From assembly GCA_947623595.1 (NCBI GenBank), contig CANQHC010000008.1, positions 1 through 63,760 on the forward strand: a DNA stretch of 63,760 nt. The letters are read 5' to 3'. Under the pieces are notes generated by a model that saw nothing but the letters and a program-made list of their open reading frames with translations, did not search any database and was not told the DNA's origin. The position numbers and the translations under genes are program-made. Source of the DNA: an uncultured Clostridia bacterium (GTDB lineage: Bacteria > Bacillota > Clostridia > TANB77 > CAG-508). Positions 47,072-55,190 of this stretch are shown piece by piece (positions within the stretch are counted from its first letter, which is position 1; each line of letters opens with the position of its first letter).

Positions 47072-47560
47072 ATGAAAAGCGAAAAAGGAATGACATTACT
47101 TACAACAGCTGTTTTAGTACTTATAATTGCAAGTCTAGTTTTTGCAGTAGTTTATTATGCAAGAATACAACTAGAAAAAGAATCTTTAGAGGATTTGAAA
47201 ACAAATCTTCTTTTAGTACAAGCTAAAATAAAAACAACTGAAGGCGAATATATATTGGACAAAAAGGAAGAAAATCTTAAAGGAACTAAAATTGCAGATA
47301 TGTTAGAAAATCAAAATATAAAGCAATTTATAGATAATAACCAAATTAATATAGAAGAAAAAGAAAAAAAATATTATGTCCTAAACCAGGAAAACTTAAA
47401 TGAGCTTGAACTACAAAAAATACAATTAGATGAAGCTTCTTATTTTGTAGTAGAATACAATGATGCAGAGGTATACTATACAAAAGGTTTCAAATATACT
47501 GATGGAAATATTTATTATTCTATAAAAGATATTGAAAAATTAGGAACAGAAGAGCAATAA
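47072..47560 (+). CDS. Type IV pilin-like protein
   Basis: A 162-residue protein with a short basic leader MKSEKG, then MTLLTTAVLVLIIASLVFAV and a polar C-terminal region with alternating charged residues. This is the class III signal layout of type IV pilins and pseudopilins, with cleavage expected after G6, but the normally conserved Glu at mature position 5 is Thr. No prepilin peptidase, assembly ATPase or other pilin gene is in the window. It could be a minor pseudopilin or an unrelated single-pass membrane protein. rnhB follows after 24 bp and is probably co-transcribed. Confidence 0.6.
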   Translation: MKSEKGMTLLTTAVLVLIIASLVFAVVYYARIQLEKESLEDLKTNLLLVQAKIKTTEGEYILDKKEENLKGTKIADMLENQNIKQFIDNNQINIEEKEKKYYVLNQENLNELELQKIQLDEASYFVVEYNDAEVYYTKGFKYTDGNIYYSIKDIEKLGTEEQ

Positions 47561-47584
47561 AAAACTAAAAAAGGAATAATCAAA

Positions 47585-48238
47585 ATGAAAGAAAAAGAAT
47601 TAGAAAGATTAAATAATTTAAAAAAAGAAGAATTATCTTTTTATGAAAAAGGTATTAAACAAATTGCAGGAATAGATGAAGCTGGAAGAGGGCCATTAGC
47701 CGGTCCAGTAGTAGTTGCTTGTTGTATAATGCCAGAAGATTCAATGATAGAAGGAGTTAATGATTCAAAAAAAATTTCAGAGAAAAAAAGAGAAAAATTA
47801 TATGAATTAATTACACAAGAAGCTATCAGTTTTGGAATTGGAATTATAGGTCAGACAGAAATTGATGAAATAAATATACTGCAAGCTACCAAAAAAGGGC
47901 TTACTATGGCAATTAAAGAAACTGAACAAAAATTAGTTCAAAAAGGATTGGAAAAACCAGAAGTTATTTTAGTGGATGCTTTAACTAAAATAGATACGGA
48001 TGGCATTCCATATAAATCAATTATACATGGAGATGCAATTAGTTATTCAATTGCATGTGCTTCAATAATAGCAAAAGTAACTAGAGATAGAATGATGAGA
48101 CAGTGGGATCAAGTATATCCTCAATATGGTTTTGCAAAACATAAGGGATATGGAACAAGTAATCATATACAGGCAATTAAAGAATATGGTCCATGCCCAC
48201 TTCATAGAAAAAGCTTCATTAAGAATTTTGTTGCTTAA
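47585..48238 (+). CDS. rnhB: Ribonuclease HII
   Basis: A 217-residue RNase HII that removes ribonucleotides and RNA primers from RNA-DNA hybrids. The catalytic motif is IDEAGRGPLAGPV (first Asp and Glu at about 30-31), followed by VNDSKKISEKKRE, a later DALTKI and SIIAKVTRDRMM. It has an extended N-terminal helix as is common in Bacillota. Length is normal. The last codons resemble the first unit of the 52-bp tandem repeat that follows the gene. Confidence 0.95.
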   Translation: MKEKELERLNNLKKEELSFYEKGIKQIAGIDEAGRGPLAGPVVVACCIMPEDSMIEGVNDSKKISEKKREKLYELITQEAISFGIGIIGQTEIDEINILQATKKGLTMAIKETEQKLVQKGLEKPEVILVDALTKIDTDGIPYKSIIHGDAISYSIACASIIAKVTRDRMMRQWDQVYPQYGFAKHKGYGTSNHIQAIKEYGPCPLHRKSFIKNFVA

Positions 48239-48370
48239 AAAGATTGTAAGTTTTATAGAATTTTAACCCAAAAAGTCTTGTTGCTAAATAAAGGATTGCA
48301 AGTTTTATAAAATTTTAACCTTAAGAGTCTTGGTGCCAAATAAAAGATTGTAAGTTTAATAAAATTTGCA
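48190..48370 (+). repeat. 52-bp tandem repeat overlapping the rnhB 3' end
   Basis: GATTG anchors occur at 48242, 48294 and 48346, two exact periods of 52 bp. Each unit reads GATTGYAAGTTTWATA, AATTTTAAC, AGTCTTG and TGCYAAATAA in order. The tail of rnhB, AATTTTGTTGCTTAAAA, matches the end of a unit, so the array seems to have grown from, or into, the gene's 3' end. Confidence 0.75.
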
Positions 48371-48391
48371 ATTAAGAAAGGAATGTAAATA

Positions 48392-49687
48392 ATGAACATA
48401 CAAAATATTATAGCCAAAAAAAGGGACAAAAAAGAGCTTTCAAAAGAAGAAATAGAATATTTTGTAACTAATTATACAAATGGAACAATTCCAGATTATC
48501 AAGCATCAGCATTAGCAATGGCAATATATATCAATGGAATGTCTTATGAAGAAACTACTAATTTAAGTATGGCAATGGCACATTCAGGAGATATTTTAGA
48601 TTTATCATCCTTAGGTACTGTAGTAGACAAGCATAGTACAGGTGGAATTGGAGACAAAGTAACTCTTATTTTAGCACCACTTATTTCGTCTTTAGGAATA
48701 CCTGTGGCTAAAATGTCTGGTAGGGGGCTTGGATATACAGGAGGTACTATTGATAAATTAGAATCTATTTCAGGGTATCAAACCAATATTTCAATAGAAC
48801 AATTTATGAAAAATGTAAAAGAAATTGGAATATCAGTAATAGGTCAAACACTTAATTTAGCGCCAGCAGACAAAAAACTATATGCCTTAAGAGATTCAAT
48901 ATCGGCAACAGAAAGTATTCCACTGATTGCATCTAGTATTATGAGCAAAAAAATAGCAGCAGGGGCAAGTAAGATAGTTTTAGATGTTACATGTGGAAGC
49001 GGAGCATTTATGAAAACATTGCCACAAGCTGTAACTTTAGCAGAAACCATGAAAAAAATAGGAGAGCTAGCAGGAAAAGAAACAATATGCATTATAACTA
49101 ACATGGAAGAGCCATTGGGAAAAGCAGTGGGAAATTCTTTAGAAGTAATAGAAGCTATAAAAGCACTAAAAGGAGAAATGCAAGAAGATGTTAAAGAAGT
49201 TGTTTTTGAATTAGGTGCATATATGTTAAAACTAGCTGGAAAAGGAAATAATATAGAAGAAAATAAAAAGCAACTATTAGAACAAATTCAGAATGGAAAA
49301 GCATATGAAAAATGCAAACAATGGATAAAACAGCAAGGAGGAGACATTAATTATTTAGAAGATTTAGAAACATGGCCAAAAGCTAAATTTATTATACCAG
49401 TTTTAGCTAATGAAGATGGATATATTACAAAATTAGATGCACAAAAAGTAGGAGAAATATCTATGAGATTAGGAGCAGGAAGAATAAGAAAAGAGGATAG
49501 CATAGATAAAGATGTAGGTATTATATTAGAGAAGAAAATAGGTGACAAAGTAAATAAAGGAGATGTATTAGCTTATATCCACTCTAATAAAGAAGAAGTT
49601 GCAAAAATAGAAGAAAAGAATTTACAAAATACATATATAATAGGAGAAAAATCAGATAGAAAAAATAATATTTTAAAAATTATTTAA
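48392..49687 (+). CDS. pdp: Pyrimidine-nucleoside phosphorylase
   Basis: A 431-residue nucleoside phosphorylase II that splits thymidine, deoxyuridine or uridine to base and (deoxy)ribose 1-phosphate in nucleoside salvage. It has the signature KHSTGGIGDKVTL, then SGRGLGYTGGTIDKLESI, the substrate Arg/Ser/Lys region around RDSISATESIPLI, and GSGAFMKT. The C-terminal barrel-like domain ends in KIGDKVNKGDVLAYIHSN. Length is that of Pdp/DeoA. ATG 48392 follows TTAAGAAAGGAATG. The tandem repeat lies in its leader. Confidence 0.93.
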   Translation: MNIQNIIAKKRDKKELSKEEIEYFVTNYTNGTIPDYQASALAMAIYINGMSYEETTNLSMAMAHSGDILDLSSLGTVVDKHSTGGIGDKVTLILAPLISSLGIPVAKMSGRGLGYTGGTIDKLESISGYQTNISIEQFMKNVKEIGISVIGQTLNLAPADKKLYALRDSISATESIPLIASSIMSKKIAAGASKIVLDVTCGSGAFMKTLPQAVTLAETMKKIGELAGKETICIITNMEEPLGKAVGNSLEVIEAIKALKGEMQEDVKEVVFELGAYMLKLAGKGNNIEENKKQLLEQIQNGKAYEKCKQWIKQQGGDINYLEDLETWPKAKFIIPVLANEDGYITKLDAQKVGEISMRLGAGRIRKEDSIDKDVGIILEKKIGDKVNKGDVLAYIHSNKEEVAKIEEKNLQNTYIIGEKSDRKNNILKII

Positions 49688-49712
49688 AAAAAGTGGCTCT
49701 GCCACTTTTTTT
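49688..49712 (+). terminator. Intrinsic terminator of pdp
   Basis: AAAAAGTGGC (49688-49697) and GCCACTTTTT (49701-49710) with a 3-nt loop and T-run. Confidence 0.9.
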
Positions 49713-49739
49713 AGTAAGACTTTTTTTATAAGATTTTTT

Positions 49740-49994
49740 TTAAGTAAGATCTGTTTTTTCAATTTGACCTGCAAAATCAGCAAATTGTTCTTGCGATAAA
49801 AAACGATTCAAATTTTTATTGGAAATTCCAGTAGATGTAATTACTTCATTTATATTATAAGTAGTTGTACCACTTTCTTCTATATAATTTTTTAAACGGT
49901 TTATTTCAATTTGGTCAATAGCTTGGCAGTTTGGACATACACTAGTATCTGTTATATAAAAACATCCGCAACGACTACATTTGTTAAAATTCAT
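49740..49994 (-). CDS. Small zinc-ribbon protein (YvyF/TIGR03826-like)
   Basis: An 84-residue protein with a zinc ribbon of two Cys pairs (CSRCGCF and CPNC, about residues 5-26), followed by a helical region NINEVITSTGISNKNLNRFLSQ that looks like a small helix-turn-helix. The overall plan resembles the YvyF-type proteins of flagellar operons, but no flagellar gene is nearby, so a general regulatory or adaptor role is equally possible. The start is ATG 49994 on the minus strand, after GAAAGGAAGG; the upstream in-frame codon at 50015 overlaps that SD. Confidence 0.6.
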   Translation of the reverse strand: MNFNKCSRCGCFYITDTSVCPNCQAIDQIEINRLKNYIEESGTTTYNINEVITSTGISNKNLNRFLSQEQFADFAGQIEKTDLT

Positions 49995-50205
49995 AATAAA
50001 AAACCTTCCTTTCACACATAAAAAACATATGAAGAGAATTATAAAATTAAATTCTCAAATTATTAAACAAAGTATATCATAAACTTTGACAAAATTATAC
50101 AAAAAAATGAAAAAAATATTTTTTTAAGTCACATGAGATATTGTTTTTCTTTTTAAAGTGGTGTAATAGTATTATTCCATAACTTTTTTATATTAAAAAA
50201 TAATC

Positions 50206-50234
50206 TTGCTTTTTAAGTAAAAATATTTTATTAT
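50206..50234 (+). promoter_or_regulatory. Promoter of rubrerythrin-rubredoxin operon
   Basis: TTGCTT (50206-50211), a 17-bp spacer and TATTAT (50229-50234). Confidence 0.6.
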
Positions 50235-50257
50235 AAATATGTTATATAAAGGCTAAG

Positions 50258-50314
50258 AGTTGAAAAAATAAAAATATGCTTTTCCAACTAGACTTGTGCC
50301 TAAGAAAGGAAGGA
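50258..50314 (+). promoter_or_regulatory. SD-sequestering leader module (copy before rubrerythrin)
   Basis: CTTTTC (50279-50284) can pair with GAAAGG (50304-50309), the SD, at 25-nt spacing. Alternatively AGTTGAAAAA (50258-50267) pairs with TTTTCCAACT (50280-50289) with one mismatch, which would free the SD. This is the clearest on/off arrangement of the three copies. Confidence 0.5.
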
Positions 50315-50323
50315 ATATAAATA

Positions 50324-50872
50324 ATGAAAGCTTATGTATGTAAAGTATGTGGATATGTCCACTTTGGAGAAGAAGCTCCAGAAAAATGCCCACAATGTGG
50401 TGCTCCAAAAGATAAATTTGAATTAAAAGAAGAAAATGCAGAAAAGAAATATGCAGATGAGCATGTAATCGGTGTTGCACAAGGCTTAGACGAAGAAGTT
50501 GTTAAAGGTCTAAGAGAAAACTTTATGGGAGAATGTTCAGAAGTTGGTATGTACTTAGCTATGAGCAGACAAGCAGATAGAGAAGGATATCCTGAAATAG
50601 CAGAAGCATTCAAGAGATATGCTTTTGAAGAAGCAGAACATGCTGCTAAATTTGCAGAATTATTAGGAGAAGTTGTATATCCAGACACAAAGAAAAATGT
50701 ATCATTAAGAGCAATGGCTGAGCATGGAGCTTGCATGGGCAAAAAAGAACTTGCAACAAGAGCAAAAGAACTTGGATATGATGCAATACATGATACTGTT
50801 CATGAGATGTGCAAAGATGAAGCACGTCATGGAAGAGGATTTGATGGTTTATTAAAAAGATATTTTGCTTAA
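50324..50872 (+). CDS. Reverse rubrerythrin (rubredoxin domain N-terminal)
   Basis: A 182-residue peroxide-scavenging di-iron protein. The rubredoxin domain comes first (CKVCGY and CPQCGAP, about 5-30), then the ferritin-like four-helix domain with Glu/His ligands in [19 protein letters not shown] and [10 protein letters not shown]. This reversed order is known from clostridial rubrerythrins, which act as NADH-linked peroxidases and help anaerobes survive oxygen. The rubredoxin gene directly downstream is a likely electron donor. The leader can hide its ribosome binding site, suggesting translational control. Confidence 0.94.
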   Translation: MKAYVCKVCGYVHFGEEAPEKCPQCGAPKDKFELKEENAEKKYADEHVIGVAQGLDEEVVKGLRENFMGECSEVGMYLAMSRQADREGYPEIAEAFKRYAFEEAEHAAKFAELLGEVVYPDTKKNVSLRAMAEHGACMGKKELATRAKELGYDAIHDTVHEMCKDEARHGRGFDGLLKRYFA

Positions 50873-50932
50873 AACCATCTTAATTAATAGAAAAAAAGAG
50901 TATGAAAATTTAAGAATAGGAGGAATAAAAAA

Positions 50933-51073
50933 ATGAAAAAATATGTATGTAAAATGTGTGGATATATATATGATGAAGCACAAGAGGGTGTTAAATGGGA
51001 AGATCTACCTGCTGATTGGAAATGTCCAATATGTGGAGTTGGAAAAGATGAATTTGAATTAGTAGAAGAGTAG
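50933..51073 (+). CDS. Rubredoxin
   Basis: A 46-residue rubredoxin, [17 protein letters not shown]..., with the four iron ligands in two pairs (CKMCG at 6-9 and CPICG at 31-34). It is slightly shorter than the usual 52-54 residues. ATG 50933 follows an AGGAGG site. It lies 60 bp after the rubrerythrin gene with a shared terminator, and presumably carries electrons to it. Confidence 0.95.
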   Translation: MKKYVCKMCGYIYDEAQEGVKWEDLPADWKCPICGVGKDEFELVEE

Positions 51074-51167
51074 TTTTAATAACTTTTACAAATAAAGGTT
51101 ATTAAAAAAGTAAATTCCAGATAAAAAGAAATTAGTATGTAAAAGAAAAATTTACAAACAAATTAAC

Positions 51168-51195
51168 AAAAAGTGTTGCATTAGCAACACTTTTT
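51168..51195 (+). terminator. Terminator of the rubrerythrin operon, overlapping the rpsB promoter
   Basis: AAAAAGTGTTGC (51168-51179) and GCAACACTTTTT (51184-51195) form a perfect 12-bp stem with loop ATTA. Confidence 0.9.
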
Positions 51196-51205
51196 ATGAT
51201 ATAAT
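51176..51205 (+). promoter_or_regulatory. rpsB-tsf promoter embedded in the preceding terminator
   Basis: TTGCAT (51176-51181), an 18-bp spacer and TATAAT (51200-51205). The -35 lies at the top of the terminator hairpin. Confidence 0.65.
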
Positions 51206-51253
51206 AATGCTCGTTATTAAAAATACACACATATTGTGAGTATAGAAATAGTG

Positions 51254-51295
51254 CTTGTTTTATAGCATAAAAGCTTTCTATAAGCAAGTTTTTTT
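51254..51295 (+). terminator. Attenuator-like hairpin in the rpsB leader
   Basis: CTTG (51254-51257) with CAAG (51285-51288) and TTATAG (51260-51265) with CTATAA (51278-51283) form one stem, followed directly by seven T residues, 47 nt before rpsB. This is an intrinsic terminator inside a leader, as in autogenously regulated ribosomal protein operons. Confidence 0.65.
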
Positions 51296-51341
51296 ATACG
51301 CTTGTAGCAATATGGAGGAAAAACTAAAAGGAGGAAAAATT

Positions 51342-52211
51342 ATGGCAGTAGTTGCAATGAAACAATTACTAGAAGCAGGTGTTCATTTTGGACATCAAAC
51401 AAGAAGATGGGATCCAAAAATGGCTGAATATATATTCCAAGCTAGAAATGGTATCCATATCATCGACTTACAAAAAACATCTAAAAAATTAGATGAAGCT
51501 TATGCTTTCTTGAAAGAGCAAGCAGAAGAAGGAAAAACAGTTCTATTTGTAGGAACAAAAAAACAAGCACAAGAATGTGTTAAAGAAGCTGCTGAAAAAT
51601 GTGGAATGTACTTTGTTAATCAAAGATGGTTAGGTGGTACATTAACAAACTTCGAAACAATCAGAAAAAGAATTAGCAGATTAACAGAATTAGAAACAAT
51701 GGAAGCAGATGGTACATTTGATGTATTACCTAAAAAAGAAGTTATTCTTTTAAGAAAAGAAATGGAAAAACTTGAAAAAAATCTTGGTGGAATTAAAGAA
51801 ATGACAGAGATTCCAGGAGTTATGTTCATAGTTGATCCTAAAAAAGAAAGAATAGGAATTTTAGAAGCTAAAAAATTAGGAATTCCAGTAATTGGTTTAG
51901 TAGATACTAACTGTAATCCAGAAGAAGTAGATTATGCTATTCCTGGAAATGATGACGCTATTCGTGCTGTAAAATTAATTGCTGATTGTATGGCAAATGC
52001 AGTTATTGAAGGAAGACAAGGAGAATCTATGGAAGTAGTAGAAAATGAGATGGAAGAAGTTTCACAAGGAGAACCTACTGACATGGAAGAAGTTGTTGCT
52101 ACAGAAGAACCAGTAGAAGAAGTAAAAAAAGCAGAAGTTAAAGAAAAAGAAGAAGTAGTTGAAAAACCAAAAAGAACAAGAAAAAAAGCTGAAGATGAAA
52201 CAGCTGAATAA
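51342..52211 (+). CDS. rpsB: 30S ribosomal protein S2
   Basis: A 289-residue S2. The family region (about 1-235) starts [26 protein letters not shown] and includes [12 protein letters not shown] and [21 protein letters not shown]-terminal extension of about 50 residues, first acidic and then Lys-rich, goes beyond the usual S2 length and is probably disordered. The start is ATG 51342 after AAAGGAGGAAAAA. Longer in-frame readings run through the attenuator stem. It forms an operon with tsf, separated by a hairpin. Confidence 0.97.
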   Translation: MAVVAMKQLLEAGVHFGHQTRRWDPKMAEYIFQARNGIHIIDLQKTSKKLDEAYAFLKEQAEEGKTVLFVGTKKQAQECVKEAAEKCGMYFVNQRWLGGTLTNFETIRKRISRLTELETMEADGTFDVLPKKEVILLRKEMEKLEKNLGGIKEMTEIPGVMFIVDPKKERIGILEAKKLGIPVIGLVDTNCNPEEVDYAIPGNDDAIRAVKLIADCMANAVIEGRQGESMEVVENEMEEVSQGEPTDMEEVVATEEPVEEVKKAEVKEKEEVVEKPKRTRKKAEDETAE

Positions 52212-52240
52212 TTTAAAAAATATAAATTAAAATATTCTAT

Positions 52241-52288
52241 AAAGGATGTATCTTATCCTAAAATATGAGGAAAAAAGGTACATCCTTT
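52241..52288 (+). other. Hairpin between rpsB and tsf
   Basis: AAAGGATGTA (52241-52250) pairs perfectly with TACATCCTTT (52279-52288), with an inner TCCT/AGGA. It could be a partial terminator or a processing site that sets the S2 to EF-Ts ratio. Confidence 0.65.
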
Positions 52289-52313
52289 TAAAGAAAAAAA
52301 GGAGGATTTTTTT

Positions 52314-53195
52314 ATGATTACTGCAGAACAAGTAAAAGAATTAAGAGAAAAAACAGGTGCAGGAATGATGGATTGCAAAAAAGTATTAACTGAAACAAAT
52401 GGAGATGAAGAAAGAGCAATTGAATTGCTTCGTGAAAGAGGAATTGCAAAAGCTGCAAAAAAATCAGATAGAATAGCAGCAGAAGGTTTAGTTACTACTT
52501 ATGTAACTGATGACCATAAGATTGGAGTAGTTGTAGAAGTTAATGCTGAAACAGATTTCGTAGCAAAAAATGATGAATTTAGAACTTTTGTTGCAGATGT
52601 TGCAAAACAAGTAGCAGACAAAAATCCTACAACAGTAGAAGAACTATTAGCACAAGAATCTATTACAGAAACAGGAAAAACTGTACAAGATGTACTAACA
52701 GGAAAAATTGCTACAATTGGAGAGAACATGTCAATTCGTAGATTTGAAAGATTTGAAACAACAGGATTAATTGAAAGTTATATCCATGGAGATGGAAAAA
52801 TCGGTGTATTAGTTGATATGGAAGGAGCAAGTACAGAACTTGCAAAAGATATATGTATGCAAATTGCAGCAGCTAGACCTGAATATTTAGACAGAGAATC
52901 AGTTCCACAAGAAAGAGTAGATAGCGAAATGGAAATATTAAAAGCACAAGCTGTTAATGAAGGAAAGCCAGAAGCAGTTGCTGAAAAAATAGTACAAGGT
53001 AGAATTGGAAAATTCTATGGAGAAATTTGCTTATTAGAGCAAGACTTTGTAAAAGATCCTGATCAAAAAGTAGGAAAATTAGTAGAATCAAAAGGAGCAA
53101 AAATTAATAGATTTGCAAGATTTGAAAAAGGTGAAGGTCTACAAAAAAGAGAAGAAAACTTTGCTGAAGAAGTTGCAAAACAAATTAATGGATAA
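52314..53195 (+). CDS. tsf: Elongation factor Ts
   Basis: A 293-residue nucleotide exchange factor for EF-Tu. The N-terminal UBA-like domain has the signature LREKTGAGMMDCKKVL, followed by the core with VVVEVNAETDFVAKNDEF, which contains the TDFV motif that inserts into EF-Tu, and the coiled-coil and C-terminal module (ENFAEEVAKQ). ATG 52314 follows AAAGGAGG. A GC-rich hairpin (53206-53233) follows the stop. Confidence 0.97.
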   Translation: MITAEQVKELREKTGAGMMDCKKVLTETNGDEERAIELLRERGIAKAAKKSDRIAAEGLVTTYVTDDHKIGVVVEVNAETDFVAKNDEFRTFVADVAKQVADKNPTTVEELLAQESITETGKTVQDVLTGKIATIGENMSIRRFERFETTGLIESYIHGDGKIGVLVDMEGASTELAKDICMQIAAARPEYLDRESVPQERVDSEMEILKAQAVNEGKPEAVAEKIVQGRIGKFYGEICLLEQDFVKDPDQKVGKLVESKGAKINRFARFEKGEGLQKREENFAEEVAKQING

Positions 53196-53205
53196 AAATA
53201 AAATT

Positions 53206-53233
53206 AACCGCCATCAAAAAAATAATGGCGGTT
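53206..53233 (+). terminator. Hairpin after tsf
   Basis: AACCGCCAT (53206-53214) and ATGGCGGTT (53225-53233) form a perfect 9-bp stem, but without a T-run. Confidence 0.65.
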
Positions 53234-53256
53234 ATGTTATGCCTTAAATAGGGGGC

Positions 53257-53285
53257 TTGTCTCTTAAACATAAATTTGATATAAT
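53257..53285 (+). promoter_or_regulatory. Promoter of the GT-C-like gene
   Basis: TTGTCT (53257-53262), a 17-bp spacer and TATAAT (53280-53285). Confidence 0.7.
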
Positions 53286-53335
53286 AGGCAATGGAAAATC
53301 TTATAAAAACAATTACTAAAATGAGGAGAGAAAAA

Positions 53336-55159
53336 ATGTCTGATGAAGAAATAAAAAAAACTTCAACTAAAAAAGAAAATAAGAAAAAGACAAGACCAGC
53401 TACAAAAGAAGATAAAAAATCTACACAAGAAAATAGATTAACAGTAAAAAAAGCAACAAATGAAACAAAGGAAATAGCAGAAAAGAAATTAAAAATTAAA
53501 TTTAATATAGTAGCAATCTTTTGCCTTTTAATTTTTTCTTTTGCATTAACACCAGTAACATTTCAAAATGATACCTATTATACAATTGCAATAGGCAGGC
53601 ATATTGTTGATACAAAAACAATTGATATGCAAGATCCATTCTCTTGGCATGAAAATTTACCATACACATATCCACATTGGGGGTATGATGTTTCAACTTA
53701 TTTAATATATCAGTTAGGTGAAAATATTGGCATAGGTGGATTTTGTGCAATATATATTGCAACAATATTGCTATGTATGATTTTAGCAATATCGATATAT
53801 TATACTATGAATAAAACCTCTAAAAATCCATTAATTTCATTTTTGGTAACATCAGCAGTAATGTATTTATTAAAAGACTTTATTGCTGCAAGAGCACAAT
53901 TGGTAACATTCATTTTATTTACACTTACTATACTATTTATAGAACAATTCATAAAAACTAAAAAGAAAAGATATGCAATTTATTTAATCATTATACCAAT
54001 ACTAATAGCAAACTTACATTGCGCAGTATGGCCATTCTATTTTGTATTATATTTACCATATATAGCAGAGTATATATTAGCTTTAATTGAAGATGCACAT
54101 ATATTAGCAACTTTAAAAATAAAGTTTAATCAATTAAAATTGAAAATTTTAAATAAAGCAGGCAAAGAAGAGTTAGCTAACAAACAAAAAGAAGTTATTG
54201 CAAAAGTACAATTAGAAAAGGAAAATGTTATTATTAACACTTTAAGGAGAAGGGAAAATCCATATAAAATAATATTCAAAAAGGAAGATGCGGTTAAATG
54301 GTTAATTTTAATAATGCTTATATGCATTTTGACAGGATTTCTTACTCCACTAGGAACCACACCATTCACATATTTACCTAATACTCTACAAGGTAATACA
54401 ATGGATAATATTAGTGAACATCAACCATTAGTATTAATTGAAAATAAAGCAATGCTTGCAACATTTATAATATTTGTATTATTATTAATATTTGTTGATA
54501 TGAAAGCAAATCTTAGAGACTTCTTTATGCTAGGAGGGCTTACATTATTGGCATTTATGTCTAGAAGGCAGGTTTCGTTATTTGTAATTATTTGTGGAAT
54601 CATTTTTGCAAAATGGGTTTCTGTCATAATAGAAAAATATGTAGTAAAAACTACAAAAACAGTTATGGAATTTATGACAGATATACTTGGAAAAATATTA
54701 ACAATACTAATAGTTGTTTTAGTAAGTTTTCTTTTATATAAAGGAAAAGTAGATGATCACTTTGTAAATGAATCTTCTTATCCAGTAAGTGCATCAGATT
54801 ATATATTAAAAAATATTGATATACAAAACATGAAATTATTTAATGAATATAATTATGGAAGTTATTTATTATATAGAGGAATTCCAGTATTTATAGATTC
54901 TAGGGCGGACTTATATGCACCAGAATTTAATAAAACAAAAGATGAAGAAGGAAGAGATATTTTCTCAGACTATATAAATATATCTACAATAGGTACTTAT
55001 TATGAAGATAAATTTGAAGAATATGATATAACACATGTAATTACTGGAAGTAAGACAAAGCTTAATATGTTTTTATCAAGAGATGAAAATTATAATGAAT
55101 TATATAGTGACAACAATTTTGTCATATATGAAAGGCTAAGCAATAAATTAGAAAATTAA
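53336..55159 (+). CDS. Polytopic membrane protein, GT-C glycosyltransferase-like
   Basis: A 607-residue protein with a Lys-rich cytoplasmic N-terminus (1-52), then about ten transmembrane helices and a C-terminal extracytoplasmic domain of about 130 residues. After the first helix it reads FQNDTYYTIAIGRHIVDT and then DPFSWHE and PHWGYD. An acidic residue after the first helix and a second acidic/aromatic motif are typical of GT-C enzymes, which transfer sugars from lipid-phosphate donors. The donor and acceptor are unknown, and this remains a fold-level guess. The start is ATG 53336, after GAGGAGAGAAAA, not the upstream ATG at 53291. It has its own promoter. Confidence 0.7.
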   Translation: MSDEEIKKTSTKKENKKKTRPATKEDKKSTQENRLTVKKATNETKEIAEKKLKIKFNIVAIFCLLIFSFALTPVTFQNDTYYTIAIGRHIVDTKTIDMQDPFSWHENLPYTYPHWGYDVSTYLIYQLGENIGIGGFCAIYIATILLCMILAISIYYTMNKTSKNPLISFLVTSAVMYLLKDFIAARAQLVTFILFTLTILFIEQFIKTKKKRYAIYLIIIPILIANLHCAVWPFYFVLYLPYIAEYILALIEDAHILATLKIKFNQLKLKILNKAGKEELANKQKEVIAKVQLEKENVIINTLRRRENPYKIIFKKEDAVKWLILIMLICILTGFLTPLGTTPFTYLPNTLQGNTMDNISEHQPLVLIENKAMLATFIIFVLLLIFVDMKANLRDFFMLGGLTLLAFMSRRQVSLFVIICGIIFAKWVSVIIEKYVVKTTKTVMEFMTDILGKILTILIVVLVSFLLYKGKVDDHFVNESSYPVSASDYILKNIDIQNMKLFNEYNYGSYLLYRGIPVFIDSRADLYAPEFNKTKDEEGRDIFSDYINISTIGTYYEDKFEEYDITHVITGSKTKLNMFLSRDENYNELYSDNNFVIYERLSNKLEN

Positions 55160-55190
55160 ATATTACTAAATTAAATGCAAGGAGGAAAAC

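Larger units (their letters stand above)
49995..50323. other. Regulatory gap upstream of rubrerythrin
   Basis: It holds the rubrerythrin promoter (50206-50234) and a roughly 85-nt leader with alternative pairings (50258-50309). No reading frame was seen. Confidence 0.55.

Noticed and set aside
51255..51341. N-terminal extension of S2
   Set aside because: It reads through the attenuator stem and T-run, and a strong SD precedes ATG 51342.
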